Part shown: piece by piece, positions 43,768 to 55,342 of the stretch | Layout of the letters: the number at the start of each line of letters is the position of its first letter | How positions within the stretch are numbered: the first letter of the stretch is position 1 | Assembly: GCF_043290135.1 (NCBI RefSeq) | Contig: NC_134701.1 | Location: 67,094,002-67,158,001 of the forward strand | Source of the DNA: Rhipicephalus microplus | Taxonomy: Eukaryota > Arthropoda > Arachnida > Ixodida > Ixodidae | Direction of reading: 5' to 3' | DNA length: 64,000 bases | Program-made: the position numbers and the translations under genes | Notes under the pieces: generated by a model | Told to the model about the DNA's origin: nothing | The model's input: only the letters and a program-made list of their open reading frames with translations | Databases searched by the model: none

Positions 43768-44987
43768 CTCGTAACGCGCTGCACGCGGATCCACATCGAT
43801 GTTCTTTGGTATACCTGGCATCTCGCAAGCAGTCCCGTGCAGCGGTCGTCTGTTGGTGGTCGTCATCATACTCTGATACCTCTCTTCTCTGTCCGGCCAT
43901 CCTCAACCCTTTGAGCATCGACACGAAAGGCAAGAGCATCAATTCAGTACATTTCAAACGCGACGGTAGTTTTTACACTCGGTTCAACGGAACAGCACTG
44001 ACCTGGTCACAGTCAAGCTAGAAAAGTGTGCTCTAGCGTTCCATCGCGTCTTTCTACTCTGACCGGAGTCTAGCTGGCGCACGCAACAGAAGACTAGGGC
44101 ACGTTTTGTTCAAAGCAGGCGCAAGGCGCAAAACATTCTATCAGCAGAGTGAACTGTAGGTAACTTTCTGAACCTCTCTCGTAACCGGCCGCTTTCAAAA
44201 AGACTGAAGAAACAACCTTCTGCCTTTTTAAAAAAATAAAACGTAAACAGGTGATGTGTGCTCGTATTAACGTTTCGGCAAGCGGACTTCTTTTCTTCTT
44301 AGGTGGAAAGCCAGTTCCAGCCTTGAAGAATTTCTTTCATCGCCAGCGTCCATTTTGCCCTCAATTCCTTCTTTCTGGAAATTTTGGCGTTGTGATAACC
44401 ACGAATATCCTAGTATCCTTCATCTCAATCAAAAGCTTGCTTAATAGAAGGCCCCAGGTTTTATTGTTAGTACTACAAGGACTGCTACTATCTCGGATAA
44501 ATTAATAATAATGCAGCCCACTTAGCGCACTGGAGCGAACGAAATAGCGTCGTGCTTCAATCCATGCATAGCTGAAATTCATCCATGCATAGCTGAATGT
44601 ACTGAAATTCATACGTCAGATAATTTATTTATGAACAAAAAAAACAATCAACTATATTGGTTTGACTGAGCTTGCTAAGGTCGTTTTATACGTGCCGTCA
44701 TTTTTTTTTGCTTTCTCACTTCAAGCGCTTGGTCGCGTTGCTTCATGCGCATTGCATCTTGCGAGCGAGTATTTGAAATCATGAAGGCTGACGAACAAGC
44801 GCGCGACATTGTACCATTCGATCAGTACACTTATTGTTTCTTTCAAAGTTTGAGCGCGACACCGTTGAAGAGCTTATCTTGCCGAAATTCTGGCGTCGGT
44901 GTCGTTGATTGCGAGCGAAAAATCATCTTGTTGGTGACCGATAAATTCACAAAGGTGCAAAAAAAATACATAATTAAAAAATTTGGG

Positions 44988-45050
44988 TCTCAGTGAGAAT
45001 CCGAATCAGGCCGTCTGAAGCGGGTGTCCTACCACACAGCCAAGATATTT
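44988..45050 (-). tRNA. tRNA-like relic
   Basis: The minus strand has an A-box-like TGGCTGTGTGGTAGGAC, an anticodon-like loop CTTCAGA closed by only three base pairs, and a B-box-like GATTCGGATTC. Stems are incomplete, so this is a tRNA-derived SINE head or pseudogene. Confidence 0.35.
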
Positions 45051-45704
45051 ATTGAAAGTGCTTCGGAAGAAAAAGGAACACTCAAAACTCCAATTATCTC
45101 CTGAACATATGTGACATCGCGTGGCAGATGTGCGGAATCGTGTCAGCCATTAAAAAATGGGAATCGTGCAACGAGTGAATTTCAAAAGCCCACTCATTAC
45201 AAAACCCTCAGATATATTTAATCATCGTCTTCACTATAAAACAAAGTGAGCGGCTGCGTGTATGTTCGCGAGTTGTTTTATAGACTCGTAGTGTGCTATT
45301 CGCTGTTAGATAAAAGGAATAATTACAACGTAGTTAGCACTTGATAGCTTCACTTGGAGTGAGTGTCCTAGGATACTGTGAAATAGCCAATGTTACACCT
45401 ACAGTCACTCATTTCCTTACGACAAAGTTGAGGAATGCATCTTGAGAACCAAGGGGGGCTAGCAACCAAGAGAACGATCCGCACGTGGCTCAGTTATGCT
45501 ATTGCGTTCTTGTCTCAAAAGGCTCCAGCGTCCTATAAGTTCTTGCACCCAACTAATGAAATGCCGCAGAGGAACATGTTTTACCGCCAAAGCTGTTATG
45601 AGACCCCAACAATGTTCGGATGCACCGTAGTCGTCCGCCATCGCTGGTGTCCACCGATGTCTTACCGCCCAAAATAAGGCAAAAAAAAGTCAATAATTTA
45701 ACAA

Positions 45705-45775
45705 ATGCGCAATGAAATTCGAACTCGGGTCCACTACATGCCAGCCTTGTTTTCTGCCACAGAGCCACGCCAGTT
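45705..45775 (-). tRNA. tRNA-like relic
   Basis: The minus strand has GGCGTGGCTCTGTGGCAGA (A box) and GAGTTCGAATTTC (B box) at the right spacing. No full cloverleaf forms. Probably a tRNA-derived SINE head. Confidence 0.4.
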
Positions 45776-46049
45776 TTCTCTTTTTGAGGGATTTCTTTTG
45801 CTCACCATACAGTAATTACACAGAGCATAAACAGTGCAGGCAGATCTAACAAGCAGGCCGGTTTACAAAGTCATTGTGATTCATATATACGGATAAGTGG
45901 TTCAAGTTATCCGAGCAAATCCTGCGCTGGGTGCCTAAATTTGCAGTTTTCATTAGAGTTGGGGATCACTTGGAGAAGATATTCTCAAATAGGCAGTGAC
46001 TGATTTCGGCACGGCGGTCTGCCATGCATTTTTTTTCTAAATACTGCGA

Positions 46050-46780
46050 AGGCCGAGCAACATACCAGTATAGAAGGGCACTATCTTCTTCTTCGTGAAA
46101 TGCTAAAACCTCATTCTGTAGGCATCTACCAGTAAATTGTTTTTGATAGTCTTTTTTTAATGTATCAAAAAATACACCTTCCTAACAATCCGGAAAGACA
46201 AGTTGGATGGTTTCAGAGTTACGACAGAAGAAACAGTACAATCTTGACAGTACAAGTACAGTACTCGCTTGCAACCACGTTTTAACTTCTTGAGTGCCTG
46301 TACGGAGCTTAAAAATGGATATCGAACTAGATAAGGCAGTCATTTCGTAAACTTGCGTCGGCATATTTTGGCCAGGCCCAGCAGGATACCAAGTTCTTTC
46401 AACTGGTACTAGTAAACCAAGGTCGATACTGTACTTGTGATCAAGTGTTTTGGAAGAGCGAAGGAACAAATATAGGTGTTACACACTGTGCATTGCGTAA
46501 CGAGTGGACCTTGGAATGCTCCAACTCGTACAAACTTTTTTTGCGTTTTGCTCCCGCTAGATACTCGCTATCAAAACGCGCCAATAAAGACTTGTTTGTG
46601 CTGTCGGCTTCTTTTGGATAACTACGTTGCACCCCATGCATGTGAGCCCATGTGACAACCAGTGAAGGTAGAAGTCTATCAAGCCTCACCTGAATAACTG
46701 CACGTAGCAACAAGTCTTTTGTGTCTTGCAGAAATATAAAACGGCTATCAACCTGCGGTAAAAACAAATGTGAACGGCTA
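46050..46780 (-). pseudogene. LINE C-terminal relic (unclassified family)
   Basis: Two minus frames (46767-46441 and 46469-46182) join into a stretch ending KTWLQASTVLVLSRLYCFFC, then RNSETIQLVFPDC. C-x2-C...ETI-x-x-V-F-x-D-C is the terminal zinc motif of a tick LINE type. Upstream frame VIQVRLDRLLPSLVV precedes it. No RT palm is present. Part of the sequence (46446-46560) recurs at 47331-47460. Confidence 0.55.
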
Positions 46781-47330
46781 AGCCTACCGAACGGAACACG
46801 GCGAAGGAGATTATTGTGACTAAACCGCTACCACACTGATCTCAATACAAACCTTGCGAACACGTGGTGGAGCTTCTGCACGTTTACTCACGAGCAATTC
46901 AAAACGTGTAATTTGAATCAGAGCTTGGGGACAAATACAAGATTATATACTGTGACCCGTAAGAACATCATAAATTCTCATTCTCTTCATCCAATTTTTC
47001 ACGCAGTTCAGTGGCTCGCCGCAAGTGTCCTAAGCATAGCATTTTTATCAGTTTACTGAACTCCCACTGACCACACAAAACTGTTTCGGTATACGAACTA
47101 ATTCGTTAATGCTGTCGCTATCAGTAGTCATTTTACGTAACAGCGTTCATTTTACCGCCATGCGACTCGACCGCTACAACCACTGTATCCGAGTGCAAGA
47201 TGTTGCGTCTGAACGCATCGTTGTCCAGAAACGGAGTGCAGAACCAAGCCAGTGCTTCAGACTTTATTCCAAACTTGCCTGAGGAAGGCTTGATGTCAGA
47301 GAAGTGAACTTGTCAGTCCCTTTAATATAA

Positions 47331-47470
47331 CGTTTTGGAAGAGCGAAGGAACAACCAGCCGTCAGACAATGCGAATTGCGTAACAAATGAGCCGTCGAAT
47401 GCTCCAACTCATTACACACGATTTATCTTTGTCCGCCTCAGCATAAAAAAATTGCACGAAATTCGTCGCA
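47331..47470 (-). repeat. Second copy of part of the 46.4-kb LINE relic
   Basis: gttttggaagagcgaaggaa, then gaatgctccaactc, appear here and at 46446-46530 in the same order and spacing, about 886 bp apart. It is diverged. Confidence 0.6.
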
Positions 47471-47579
47471 AGTATGTAGCACGTACCACGGATCTCCGAC
47501 GGATGGTATAGTGAATGCTTCTCTACTACACAAAGGTTATGATTAATAATGGTGTAGTGGGTAAGCAATTGAGCAAACA

Positions 47580-50440
47580 GTGTTTTAATATATTCTGAAA
47601 GGCCACTTACCTAACTTACGTTGTGACGCTGCGCGCTCCCGCAGGAGGTTGGTGTTTTACTACTGTGGAGCTGTAAGAGGAATGCTTACTTCAATTCTGG
47701 CGTCCTTCTGCGAGCAGCAAAAAAAGAGTATTGCGAAGTGAACACGTCCCCATGACGTCATCAATCGGCAATACGACGCTTTGATGGAATTAGAAGACCA
47801 GAAAGGTTCGTTTCAGCACCCCTCCTACATATCAAGTCAATGTATGAGGCAGCTTTCACCCTGATCCCCCTCTTTGTGATAGGTGACTAGAGGGCAGGGG
47901 AGGAACGGCTACTTCATTATGTCAATGTGGTCTAAAATGCACTGTATTCCCTTTTAAAGATCGTCGCCCCACGCGTCGCGGTGCGCACATGCCTCAAGAG
48001 GGCGTGCTCACTTGACCACGTGCTCTTATCTTGTGATCAAGGTTGTTTTTACGTATGGGGCTTCCACCACTACCAGTGTGTGGTGAAGAAAGCACGAAGG
48101 TCACCTCCCTCACTGCAGCGGCACCACTTGCGAAAAGAGTGCGCTGCTCACACACCAAGTAACAATTGTGAAAACTGATAGTTCGCGCTCGTCCATTTAC
48201 TATTGCTTTCATTCTGTGCGTGCTTCTTTGTGCTCGAGCAGACCGCTTCAAGTGTCGAGCTGTGACAGTTCTTGGTTGGTCTTTGACCTGCGAATGTTCT
48301 ATTTGTGCTTTTTTTGTCAGTTAGGAGTGTGCTGCTAGTTTCAAGCGGCTTGCCATTCTACGCATGACATTTCATTTTTTTCGCTGTAGCATTTATTCTA
48401 TCACCTTTCTGACAAAAAATGCACAATAAACCCAAAACTACCTTTGTGTAGGCAGGCTTCATTTACGTGTTTCACCAGTTTTTATGACAGAAAGATCATT
48501 CATGCTATCTTCTAGAGAATTAGCCTATTGAAAAAAATTGCATACAAAATATCTACGTGCTTTTGAACTGTACTGCTGCAGCTACAAATGCTACATCTTC
48601 TGGAATATTCATTCCGGGGTTAAAACAAAACTGCCGCAGTGAAACTTAGTTACTAGTCCCTCAAGCAAAGTGTATAAAAACCCAGACGTCATGTTTGTCA
48701 TGTGTATCATAATATGAAACACAGTACTGGCACAAGTTGCTGTCAAGTTCTCTGGATTAGCAGGATACGTATGACAAAGCATAATTGGCGTGATTACGTG
48801 CATGAACCACACCGTATTTACTCACGCAATATCACTACAGCGTATATTGATTCAATGCTTTTTTGGTGTTGGCTGGTCCTACTGCATAATGCTGGCAATA
48901 CTGTCGCTTAGTGCTGACTCTTCACTCTTATATTGTAATCAATCATACTTATACTCACTCTTCAATTTGTTCCTCTCAGAGGCATCAATCAGAATTAGAA
49001 AGGAGGAGGGGGGATGCCCGTACTGTCTTCGAATTGTTGGAGGCGGCTTTCCATGCAGCAGATCACACACCTCAAGAGCCACAGTTACCTGCTTCCCTTT
49101 GTTCTAGACATTGATAATGCTCGTGCTAAAATGACCTATACACAAAGAGGCTTCCAAGTGTTGACCACTACAACGACGTTATCGTGTTTTTGTGTGCGCC
49201 TGACTTGCACTTCACTCATTGTTGTTTTTCATCAGTTGTCGCGATGCGGCCCTGTAATGACAATATCTGACCGTGTAGTCCACAGCAGCTACACACTTCC
49301 CCGTAAGATGCTGAAAGATTGTGAAAAAGCTCTCAATGACTTTTTTCAGGGTGCTTCCCCTAAGCATCGATTATATTTCCTGTCGAGAATACACTTAGGT
49401 TGCCATTTTCATACTGTCTTATTCGCAGCTTTGTCCAACATGGATCAAGCTCAAGACGATCCTTTCAGACGCTGTCCGTACAACTCTGCACATTGAGTAA
49501 AACAGAGCCGATTTGCGATCCACGTCGCCAAATGCCGCAGGGTAGGTGCAAGCTCCAAACGAAGCAAAATTATGCTTAACTCAAGTTCACACTCTCGTGT
49601 TTAACACTTCACGTTCAACAAGGCCGTCGCTAGCCATATATTATGTAAATTAGTCTTACGCTCAATTGTTCGATTGCAAAAGCTCACCTGTGCTAACTTG
49701 CCGGCTATTATTGGCATTACTGCACTCTGTACAATTTACAATTTTATTCCAAGGCTGTTCTCAAAGAAACGAGAGGTGTTTTATTTCGCTGACCTTGATT
49801 TTTTTTATTAAAAACGCTACAGCGGAATATATGTTCCCGAATATTGTGCTGCATGGGTGGAACAGGGGGGGACACTTTTGCAGACACAAGAAAGACACGA
49901 TCAGGTTGGCGCAAAGTGCGGCAGAAAAGCACCTGTCGTCCTTCTTTGTCAACTACCAGTCGATATGGCTATACGTAGCTGCCGCGAAGTTAACGGGAAG
50001 AGATTACATTAGCTGAGACTATGCAATGTACATTTTTATAAAACTTCGATTGAAGTTGCATGTGTGAGAACTTTGTATACTGTGCAGATTTATTGCATGC
50101 AGATGTTGTAGTAAAAGAATTGTGCATAGTTTAAACCAATAATAAATTACAGTATAATAGTAATCTAGAAAACAAGTGTACCGGTTGCTCCGCAAAGGTG
50201 GCTATTCTGTTACGTCAGACAAGAACTCCCCATGACGTAGAAATAACAACTCTCCATTAATGCCAAGTGAGTTACTGGGCTATTTGGTTACTTGATTAAA
50301 TTATTGTGCTACAGTTAGGAAGGGCACACGTTGCAAAGTGGACACGAGAAACACAAAGTATCAACTTGTTAAAAAACTTGAATAAAAAAATTACTCCTGG
50401 TAAGCGAATGAACGGTTTACGATAGAAGAAGAAACGGGGA
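47580..50440. other. Unassigned DNA, one possible exon
   Basis: Apart from the candidate exon at 48981-49110 I see no gene. AATAAA occurs at 48425. The open frames 49014-49496 and 49666-50016 have no recognised domain. Confidence 0.4.
48981..49110 (+). other. Possible terminal exon, unidentified protein
   Basis: A pyrimidine-rich stretch ending in CAG (ttcaatttgttcctctcag, 48962-48980) looks like a 3' splice site. It opens a frame with protein-like helical composition: RHQSELERRRGDARTVFELL, then EAAFHAADHTPQEPQLP. It stops at TGA near 49110. No family recognised and no upstream exon found. It could be chance. Confidence 0.25.
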
Positions 50441-50441
50441 T

Positions 50442-50577
50442 TAATTGATAGATATGTGGTGTTTAACGTCCCAAAATCACTATGTGATTATCAGAGACGC
50501 CGTAGTGAAGGATTCCGGAAATTTCGACCCCCTGTGATTCTTTAACGTGCATCCCAATCTGAACACACGGGGGTACA
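50442..50577 (-). mobile_element. Ruka SINE 3' part
   Basis: Plus-strand order ttaattgatagatatgtggt, tttaacgtcccaaaatcac, gagacgccgtagtgaaggat, atttcgaccccctg. The tRNA-like head is missing beyond about 50577. Confidence 0.88.
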
Positions 50578-50728
50578 AGAAGAAAGGACGGTGGTCTTGC
50601 TCAACTGTCCTCTGACGGTACATGTGGTGTGATTACGGGACATAGCGATGTCTCAAAGTTCTTTTTCTAGTACGCTAACTTAATTTCTACGTATTTCTTT
50701 TGATCAAATTAGTTTCTGTTGATATTGG

Positions 50729-50874
50729 GACGGAGGCGAGATCGATTTTTATTCAAACAGTTGATCATCAGCCAGGCGGTATGGCCGATGAGTACCACGC
50801 GCCAGCTCTACGTTTACTTGTCGTCTTCATCTTCGGCGACCACCACCCTGGCTCACGTCTATGTCACACCGTAA
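50729..50874 (-). repeat. 3' LTR of Gypsy remnant
   Basis: Pairs with 52337-52482. Confidence 0.85.
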
Positions 50875-50949
50875 CGTCCCCCTCTTGCAATGGAAGCGCC
50901 GTCGCGACGCTTTTTAAGGCGATGAAGAGCTAGCTGGGCAATATGGTTT

Positions 50950-52160
50950 CAGTCTAGAAACATGTACGATGTCTGTCTGGGGTGACGTAGTCGAAAAAGC
51001 TGAGTCCAAAGGTATGATCTCATAATTGACGTCGCTGAGTCTGCGGAGTACTCTATAGGGACCGTTGTAACGGGAGAGAAACTTCTCGAATAAGCCGGCT
51101 TGGCGGCAGGGTGACCAAAGGAGTACCAGAGATCCCGAAGTGAAGTGGGCACTTTGATGTCAACTATCGTAACGATCTTTTTGCTGTGCTTGCGACAAAC
51201 ATAGTCGGTAATGGGCGACTTGTCGAGCTGTATGTGTTCCAAATATGACATTGCTGGCGTGCGTAGTAGACAAGGGTCTTGTTGAAGGAAGGAGGGTCTT
51301 AAATGGCAACACTGTATGCCGACCAAATAGCAAATAAAATGGTTAATAACCCGCTGTATCATGTCGTGAAGAATTATAAGCAAAGGTGACAAAAGCAGTG
51401 CACCGGCCAGTCACGGTGATCGGGCGAAACGAACATTGACAGCATCTGAGTAAGCGTTCGATTGAGACGCTTAGTCAATCCATTCGTCTGGGCACGATAT
51501 GCTATGGTAAGCGTGTGCTGAAGGAGCAGGTACGGAGAATGTCGTCGATAATACGTGAAAGAAAGTTCCTTCCAGTATCAGTAAGCAGCTGTCGAGGGTT
51601 GCCATGATGTAGAATGACGTCGTACAAGAGAAAGTCAGTGACGTAGGTGGCACAACTCACCGGCAGTGCTCGAGTGATGGCAAAGCGTGTGTTTTAATCT
51701 GTGGCGACAGCAACCTATTTATTACCCGAGGTGGACGTAGGAAAAGGGCCCAGCAGGTCAAGTCCATCACGTAAGGATGGCGCCATGGGTATGTCGATAG
51801 GGTGTAAGTGGTAAAAAGGCAGTACCCAGGGGCGCTTTCGTCGTTGGCAGTGGTCACTTGAAGCGACGTAACGAACCACAGTACAGTACATGCCGGCTCA
51901 AAAAAAGTGACGTCCCACTCCATAGTATGTATGAGAGACATCATTTTGACCAGTCGTTAGTACATCATGAAGTTGTTCCAGGACACTGTTGCGTAGATAG
52001 TGGGGTAGCATAAGAAGTAGTTCCGGGCCATCAGCATTGAAGCCGTGACGATACAGAATGTTCTCATGCAGCTCGAACAGACGAACAGACGTGTTGGGTG
52101 ATGGGGACGTTAGACGGTCGATAATAGGCAATAACGATGAGTCGTGTCACTGTTCAATGG
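50950..52160 (-). pseudogene. Integrase fragment of Gypsy remnant
   Basis: Minus-strand reading shows a Gypsy integrase core: DLLGPFPTSTSGNK near 51730-51770, LLYDVILHHGNPRQLLTD near 51580-51630, and further on TAFVTFAYNSSRHDTAGYSP near 51340-51400. A C-terminal barrel-like LFEKFLSRYNGPYRVLRRL (near 51035-51095) and VHVSRLKPY-type end follow. Protease, RT and RNase H are gone. Several stops. Confidence 0.85.
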
Positions 52161-52336
52161 CGATGTGAAGCAAAGCGAAGATGAACAGCACGCAGGAGTC
52201 CGAATCCAGGTCTTGTAGTTTGTGCTGTTCAACTGAATGGCGTGACAAACTGCGTCTATGGGAAGTCGCCCCGACTTGTGATGCATCTTAATCAAATATT
52301 ACTGAAGACGAAGTACCCAGCACCTTCACAAAGTGT

Positions 52337-52482
52337 GACAGAGGCGAGATCGAGGTTTACTCAAACAGCTAATCATCAGCCAGACGATATGGCCGATGAG
52401 TACCACGCTACAGCTCTACGTTTGCTAGTCGTCTTCATCTTCGGCGAGCACCACCCTGGTTTATGTCTATGTCGCACCGTAA
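52337..52482 (-). repeat. 5' LTR of Gypsy remnant
   Basis: Pairs with 50729-50874. Confidence 0.85.
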
Positions 52483-52898
52483 TAATATTAGCAAAATATT
52501 AGTTGAATTCAAGCCTGCGCTTTGCTTGTCCGACATGTGAAATTTAAAGCTTCCCGCATTTCCCATGTAGTATTATTGGTTTGTGTTCCCAAAACTGACG
52601 TTTTTTTCCGCACATTAGGCTGCAACCCAAGTTCTCACAGTGAACGGTAAGGTTGCCTTTAATTTCCGTTTGCTGGCCTGCATAACGCAGCTCTTTGAGT
52701 CGGTTCTTTAGGCTGTTATACGATGCCACTTCACAATAATCGTAGTTATTCGTATGACGTTTTTAGTTTTCTTCTTTATTCGAACAGTGGTCGCTCAATT
52801 TTTTTTCTTTTTTTTTGCACATTCCATTCAACTTCATGGGAGCTAAGAAAACAAAATTCAGCTTGTGCCTATTTTCTTCACTTTATGGGATTGTTATC

Positions 52899-53072
52899 TT
52901 GCAGCGTCTTTGAAGCACCCGAGACGTTGTCGAAATGGAAGGGTAGAGTTAACTCTCAAGAAAACACAAGCCACACAGGCTACAAACGCCACACAGGCGA
53001 TACGGCTCGAGTGTCACTCTGTCACGTCGTCGTCCTCATTCACTATCTACAAAGAGCACATGCATTTCCAAC
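52899..53072 (-). repeat. 3' LTR of second Gag-only element
   Basis: Aligned to 55164-55342; borders inferred from where similarity stops. Confidence 0.7.
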
Positions 53073-53573
53073 ATTCGGTCATCCTGCGGAGCTTAACGTC
53101 CTCGTTAAGGAGATTTTAGCAAAGTTACCCAAGTGCTTTTTCATGCAAATGCTCAGCCATCCTAATAAACTACTTTTTGATTCACACACGATAAACAAGA
53201 AACAAACTAATAAACGAAAAAAACAATGCCTATACAGTGACGCATTAAGTTCTTCACAGCACGCTTAAGTTCTCTCGTTCGTAGCGGGAAACTTTCAAAG
53301 AAACCTCGTAACTTCCGGCCATCTTGACTGGCTTGACTATGAAAAAAAAAACCACAACACGCACGATGCCTGTGTCTTCTTGCCTAAACTGCGGCTTTGA
53401 TGCTTGGTCAGGCTCGGGCTTCGACCCGTCTGAGGCAGTCCTTTCTTCGGATTTGCTCCGGCATTACCAATGTTCTTGGTGTAGTCTGGTTCTGTTGGTT
53501 TCACCTGTTTCGGCTCACTATCTTCGTTCGGGTTGGTCCAGCGCTGTTCGTTCTTCTTTCTTTGCATCTCCTA

Positions 53574-53686
53574 AAGAACCCCAGGTGGTCAAAATTTCAC
53601 AGCCCTCCACTACGTTGTCTCTCATAATAATATGGTGGTTGTGGGACGTTAAACACTACATATAAATCAAATCAATCAATTTTTTG
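53574..53686 (+). mobile_element. Ruka SINE 3' fragment
   Basis: aagaaccccaggtggtcaaa, agccctccactacgttgtct, atatggtggttgtgggacgt and a final atcaatcaat. Lies inside the Gag-only element. Confidence 0.88.
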
Positions 53687-53751
53687 CATCTGTGCTCTAG
53701 CACTTCTCCCAATTCCTTAAGTCAGTTGTCTTTCGTTTTGTCGTCTCAGCT

Positions 53752-54174
53752 CTACTGGTCTTTCGGTTTGTCGTCTTCTGTAGTTTCGTCCTCCTTATGA
53801 GTCGTCTTTTGTCCATGGGCTATTTCTTTGTTTTTCTTTCCTTCTTCGCCGCATTTTAGTGCACTTTCTTCCGCCGTTGTGTTTACTTTCAATCTCTCTG
53901 CTTCGCTGTATGTTCTCGCAGCACCGGGTTGCGAGTTCATTTGCTTTTCTTTCGCCTAGGCTTCGCCCTCGTCCTTGTTTTTTGGCTTTCCTTCGCTCTC
54001 AGCTTCGGCTTCTCCCTTGTCTTTTGGATTTCCCATTGCTCTGGCAGACATCTTGGGCTTAAGATCTTCTCTCTCCTTTGTTGTCGATGCTTCACTGTCT
54101 CCGAAATTCTCGACATGTAGCGAAGCTTCTTTGAAAAACGGAATCACGTGTCTTTTGAGGGTAGCATCAGACAA
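53752..54174 (-). pseudogene. Charged low-complexity Gag tail or linker
   Basis: Minus frames are rich in Lys, Glu, Asp and Pro (KGEAEAESEGKPKNKDEGEA and KNKEIAHGQKTTHKEDETTE) and broken into two pieces. They sit downstream of the Gag core, where a nucleocapsid region would be. No zinc knuckle is seen. Confidence 0.4.
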
Positions 54175-54297
54175 GACTTCATCTGCTTACGCCGGGGCGC
54201 TTCCTGTTGAGAGCAGACGACGGCCTGTCTCGTAGACGTCGGTCTCGGGTGTGGTGTGTCGGTTGACGGGCGGAAATGGTTCGCGTCGTGCCACTCG

Positions 54298-54759
54298 TTA
54301 GCTCGCGTCGGTCATCAATTTTCTTGCCGTGGTAGCGGGCAGGCAACATTCTGAACCTGAAGGAAGCTTTAGGAATCGGTTGCGTGAGCTGAAAACCCGT
54401 TGTCGTTCCTGTTTTATGCGTTCGAGCTCCAAGGTGTCGTGCAGCAGGTCATCGTCATCTTGATGTGTCCGACCCAAGAGCATGATGCAGAGTTCGCGCA
54501 ACCTCAGCCCCGATAGAACTTGCTCTCGCGTATGCTTGAATTCCAGGTTGAGTTCGTGGCAAAGACGCACCTCAGAGTGGCAGTAGGCGGCCGTGCTCTT
54601 ATTACGATGCTGCGTGCGCTCTATCATCCTGCACAACCGTTCGGCAACACGAGTCTGGCTGACGAAGGTCCGACAGAAGCGTGTCTCAAAATCCTCCCAA
54701 GACGTTTCCTGGGAACTGTTCGAACGGCACCAGTCCTTGGCAGCTCCTATCAATCGCAT
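54298..54759 (-). pseudogene. Gag core of second Gag-only element
   Basis: The 153-codon frame has the retrotransposon Gag pattern AAKDWCRSNSSQETSWEDFE, TRFCRTFVSQTRVAERLCRM, and YCHSEVRLCHELNLEF, followed by a region ending VLSGLRLRELCIMLL. It lacks its N-terminal third, which lies in other frames toward 55100. Gag would form the virus-like particle; no Pol accompanies it. Confidence 0.78.
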
Positions 54760-55163
54760 CTTGGCTGTTCATAGGGTGTACGAAGCTGGCCACCCATAAA
54801 CGTTAGATGTTCGGCAAATATTCTCGATCCACTCGCACGCCGAAGGAGCGTCTTCGCAGCCGTCCAAGGGACGGATGTTGTGGCTCAATTCGGGATTCAC
54901 CTGGAACGTTGGTGCTCGTTGAGGTTGCACCGGCACAGTCAGTCATTCCAGCAGGGTCAATAGTAGACGGTCCTTTTGTTGGATAGCTTGTAGTAGTTCA
55001 CGAGCTGTGATCTTGTCTCCATGGTTAGAGTTCACATCTCTACCACCAGTCAGGTTGACTTGTTCGTTGGTGCGTTCCTTTAGACTTACGTTAACAGGCT
55101 TCGTAGACTGACCAAACTCATTTTCTCACCGTGGCGATTGAATGGCGATCCCACTTCTATAAT

Positions 55164-55342
55164 GACTTGCGGTGTCTTTCAAGCATTCGAGACTCTCTAG
55201 AAAGAGAAGGATTTACTCAACTCTCAAGAAAACATAAGCCACACAGGCTACAAGCACCACACAGGCAAAGCGACATGAGCGTCACTCCGTCACGTCGTCG
55301 TCCCCATTCACTAGCTACAAAGGGCACGTGCATTTCCAAAAG
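55164..55342 (-). repeat. 5' LTR of second Gag-only element
   Basis: Aligned to 52899-53072. Just inside it the minus strand has GAAGTGGGATCGCC, which may be a remnant of a primer-binding region. Confidence 0.7.

Larger units (their letters stand above)
43770..46039. other. Unassigned DNA with two tRNA-like relics and a short duplication
   Basis: No gene recognised. atccatgcatagctgaa is directly duplicated at about 44561-44597. The open frame 43725-44021 (98 codons) starts in the CAT repeat and has no domain. Confidence 0.45.
50729..52482 (-). mobile_element. Internally deleted Gypsy remnant
   Basis: Terminal repeats of 146 bp at 50729-50874 and 52337-52482 differ at about 17 positions (~12%). 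Both have gaggcgagatcga, then atggccgatgagtaccacgc and ttcatcttcggcga. Between them only about 1.46 kb of integrase-region coding survives. The exact LTR borders and any target duplication are unresolved. Confidence 0.88.
52899..55342 (-). mobile_element. Second Gag-only LTR element
   Basis: Repeats at about 52899-53072 and 55164-55342 share aactctcaagaaaacataagccacacaggctacaa-type sequence, gtcacgtcgtcgtcc and gtgcatttccaa, with moderate divergence. The 2.1-kb interior carries a Gag frame on the minus strand and no Pol motif that I could find. A Ruka fragment is inserted near 53574. LTR ends are approximate. Confidence 0.78.

Noticed and set aside
43685..44021. Ser- or Asp-rich frames around the CAT repeat
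   Set aside because: They come from the (CAT)n tract and have no domain.
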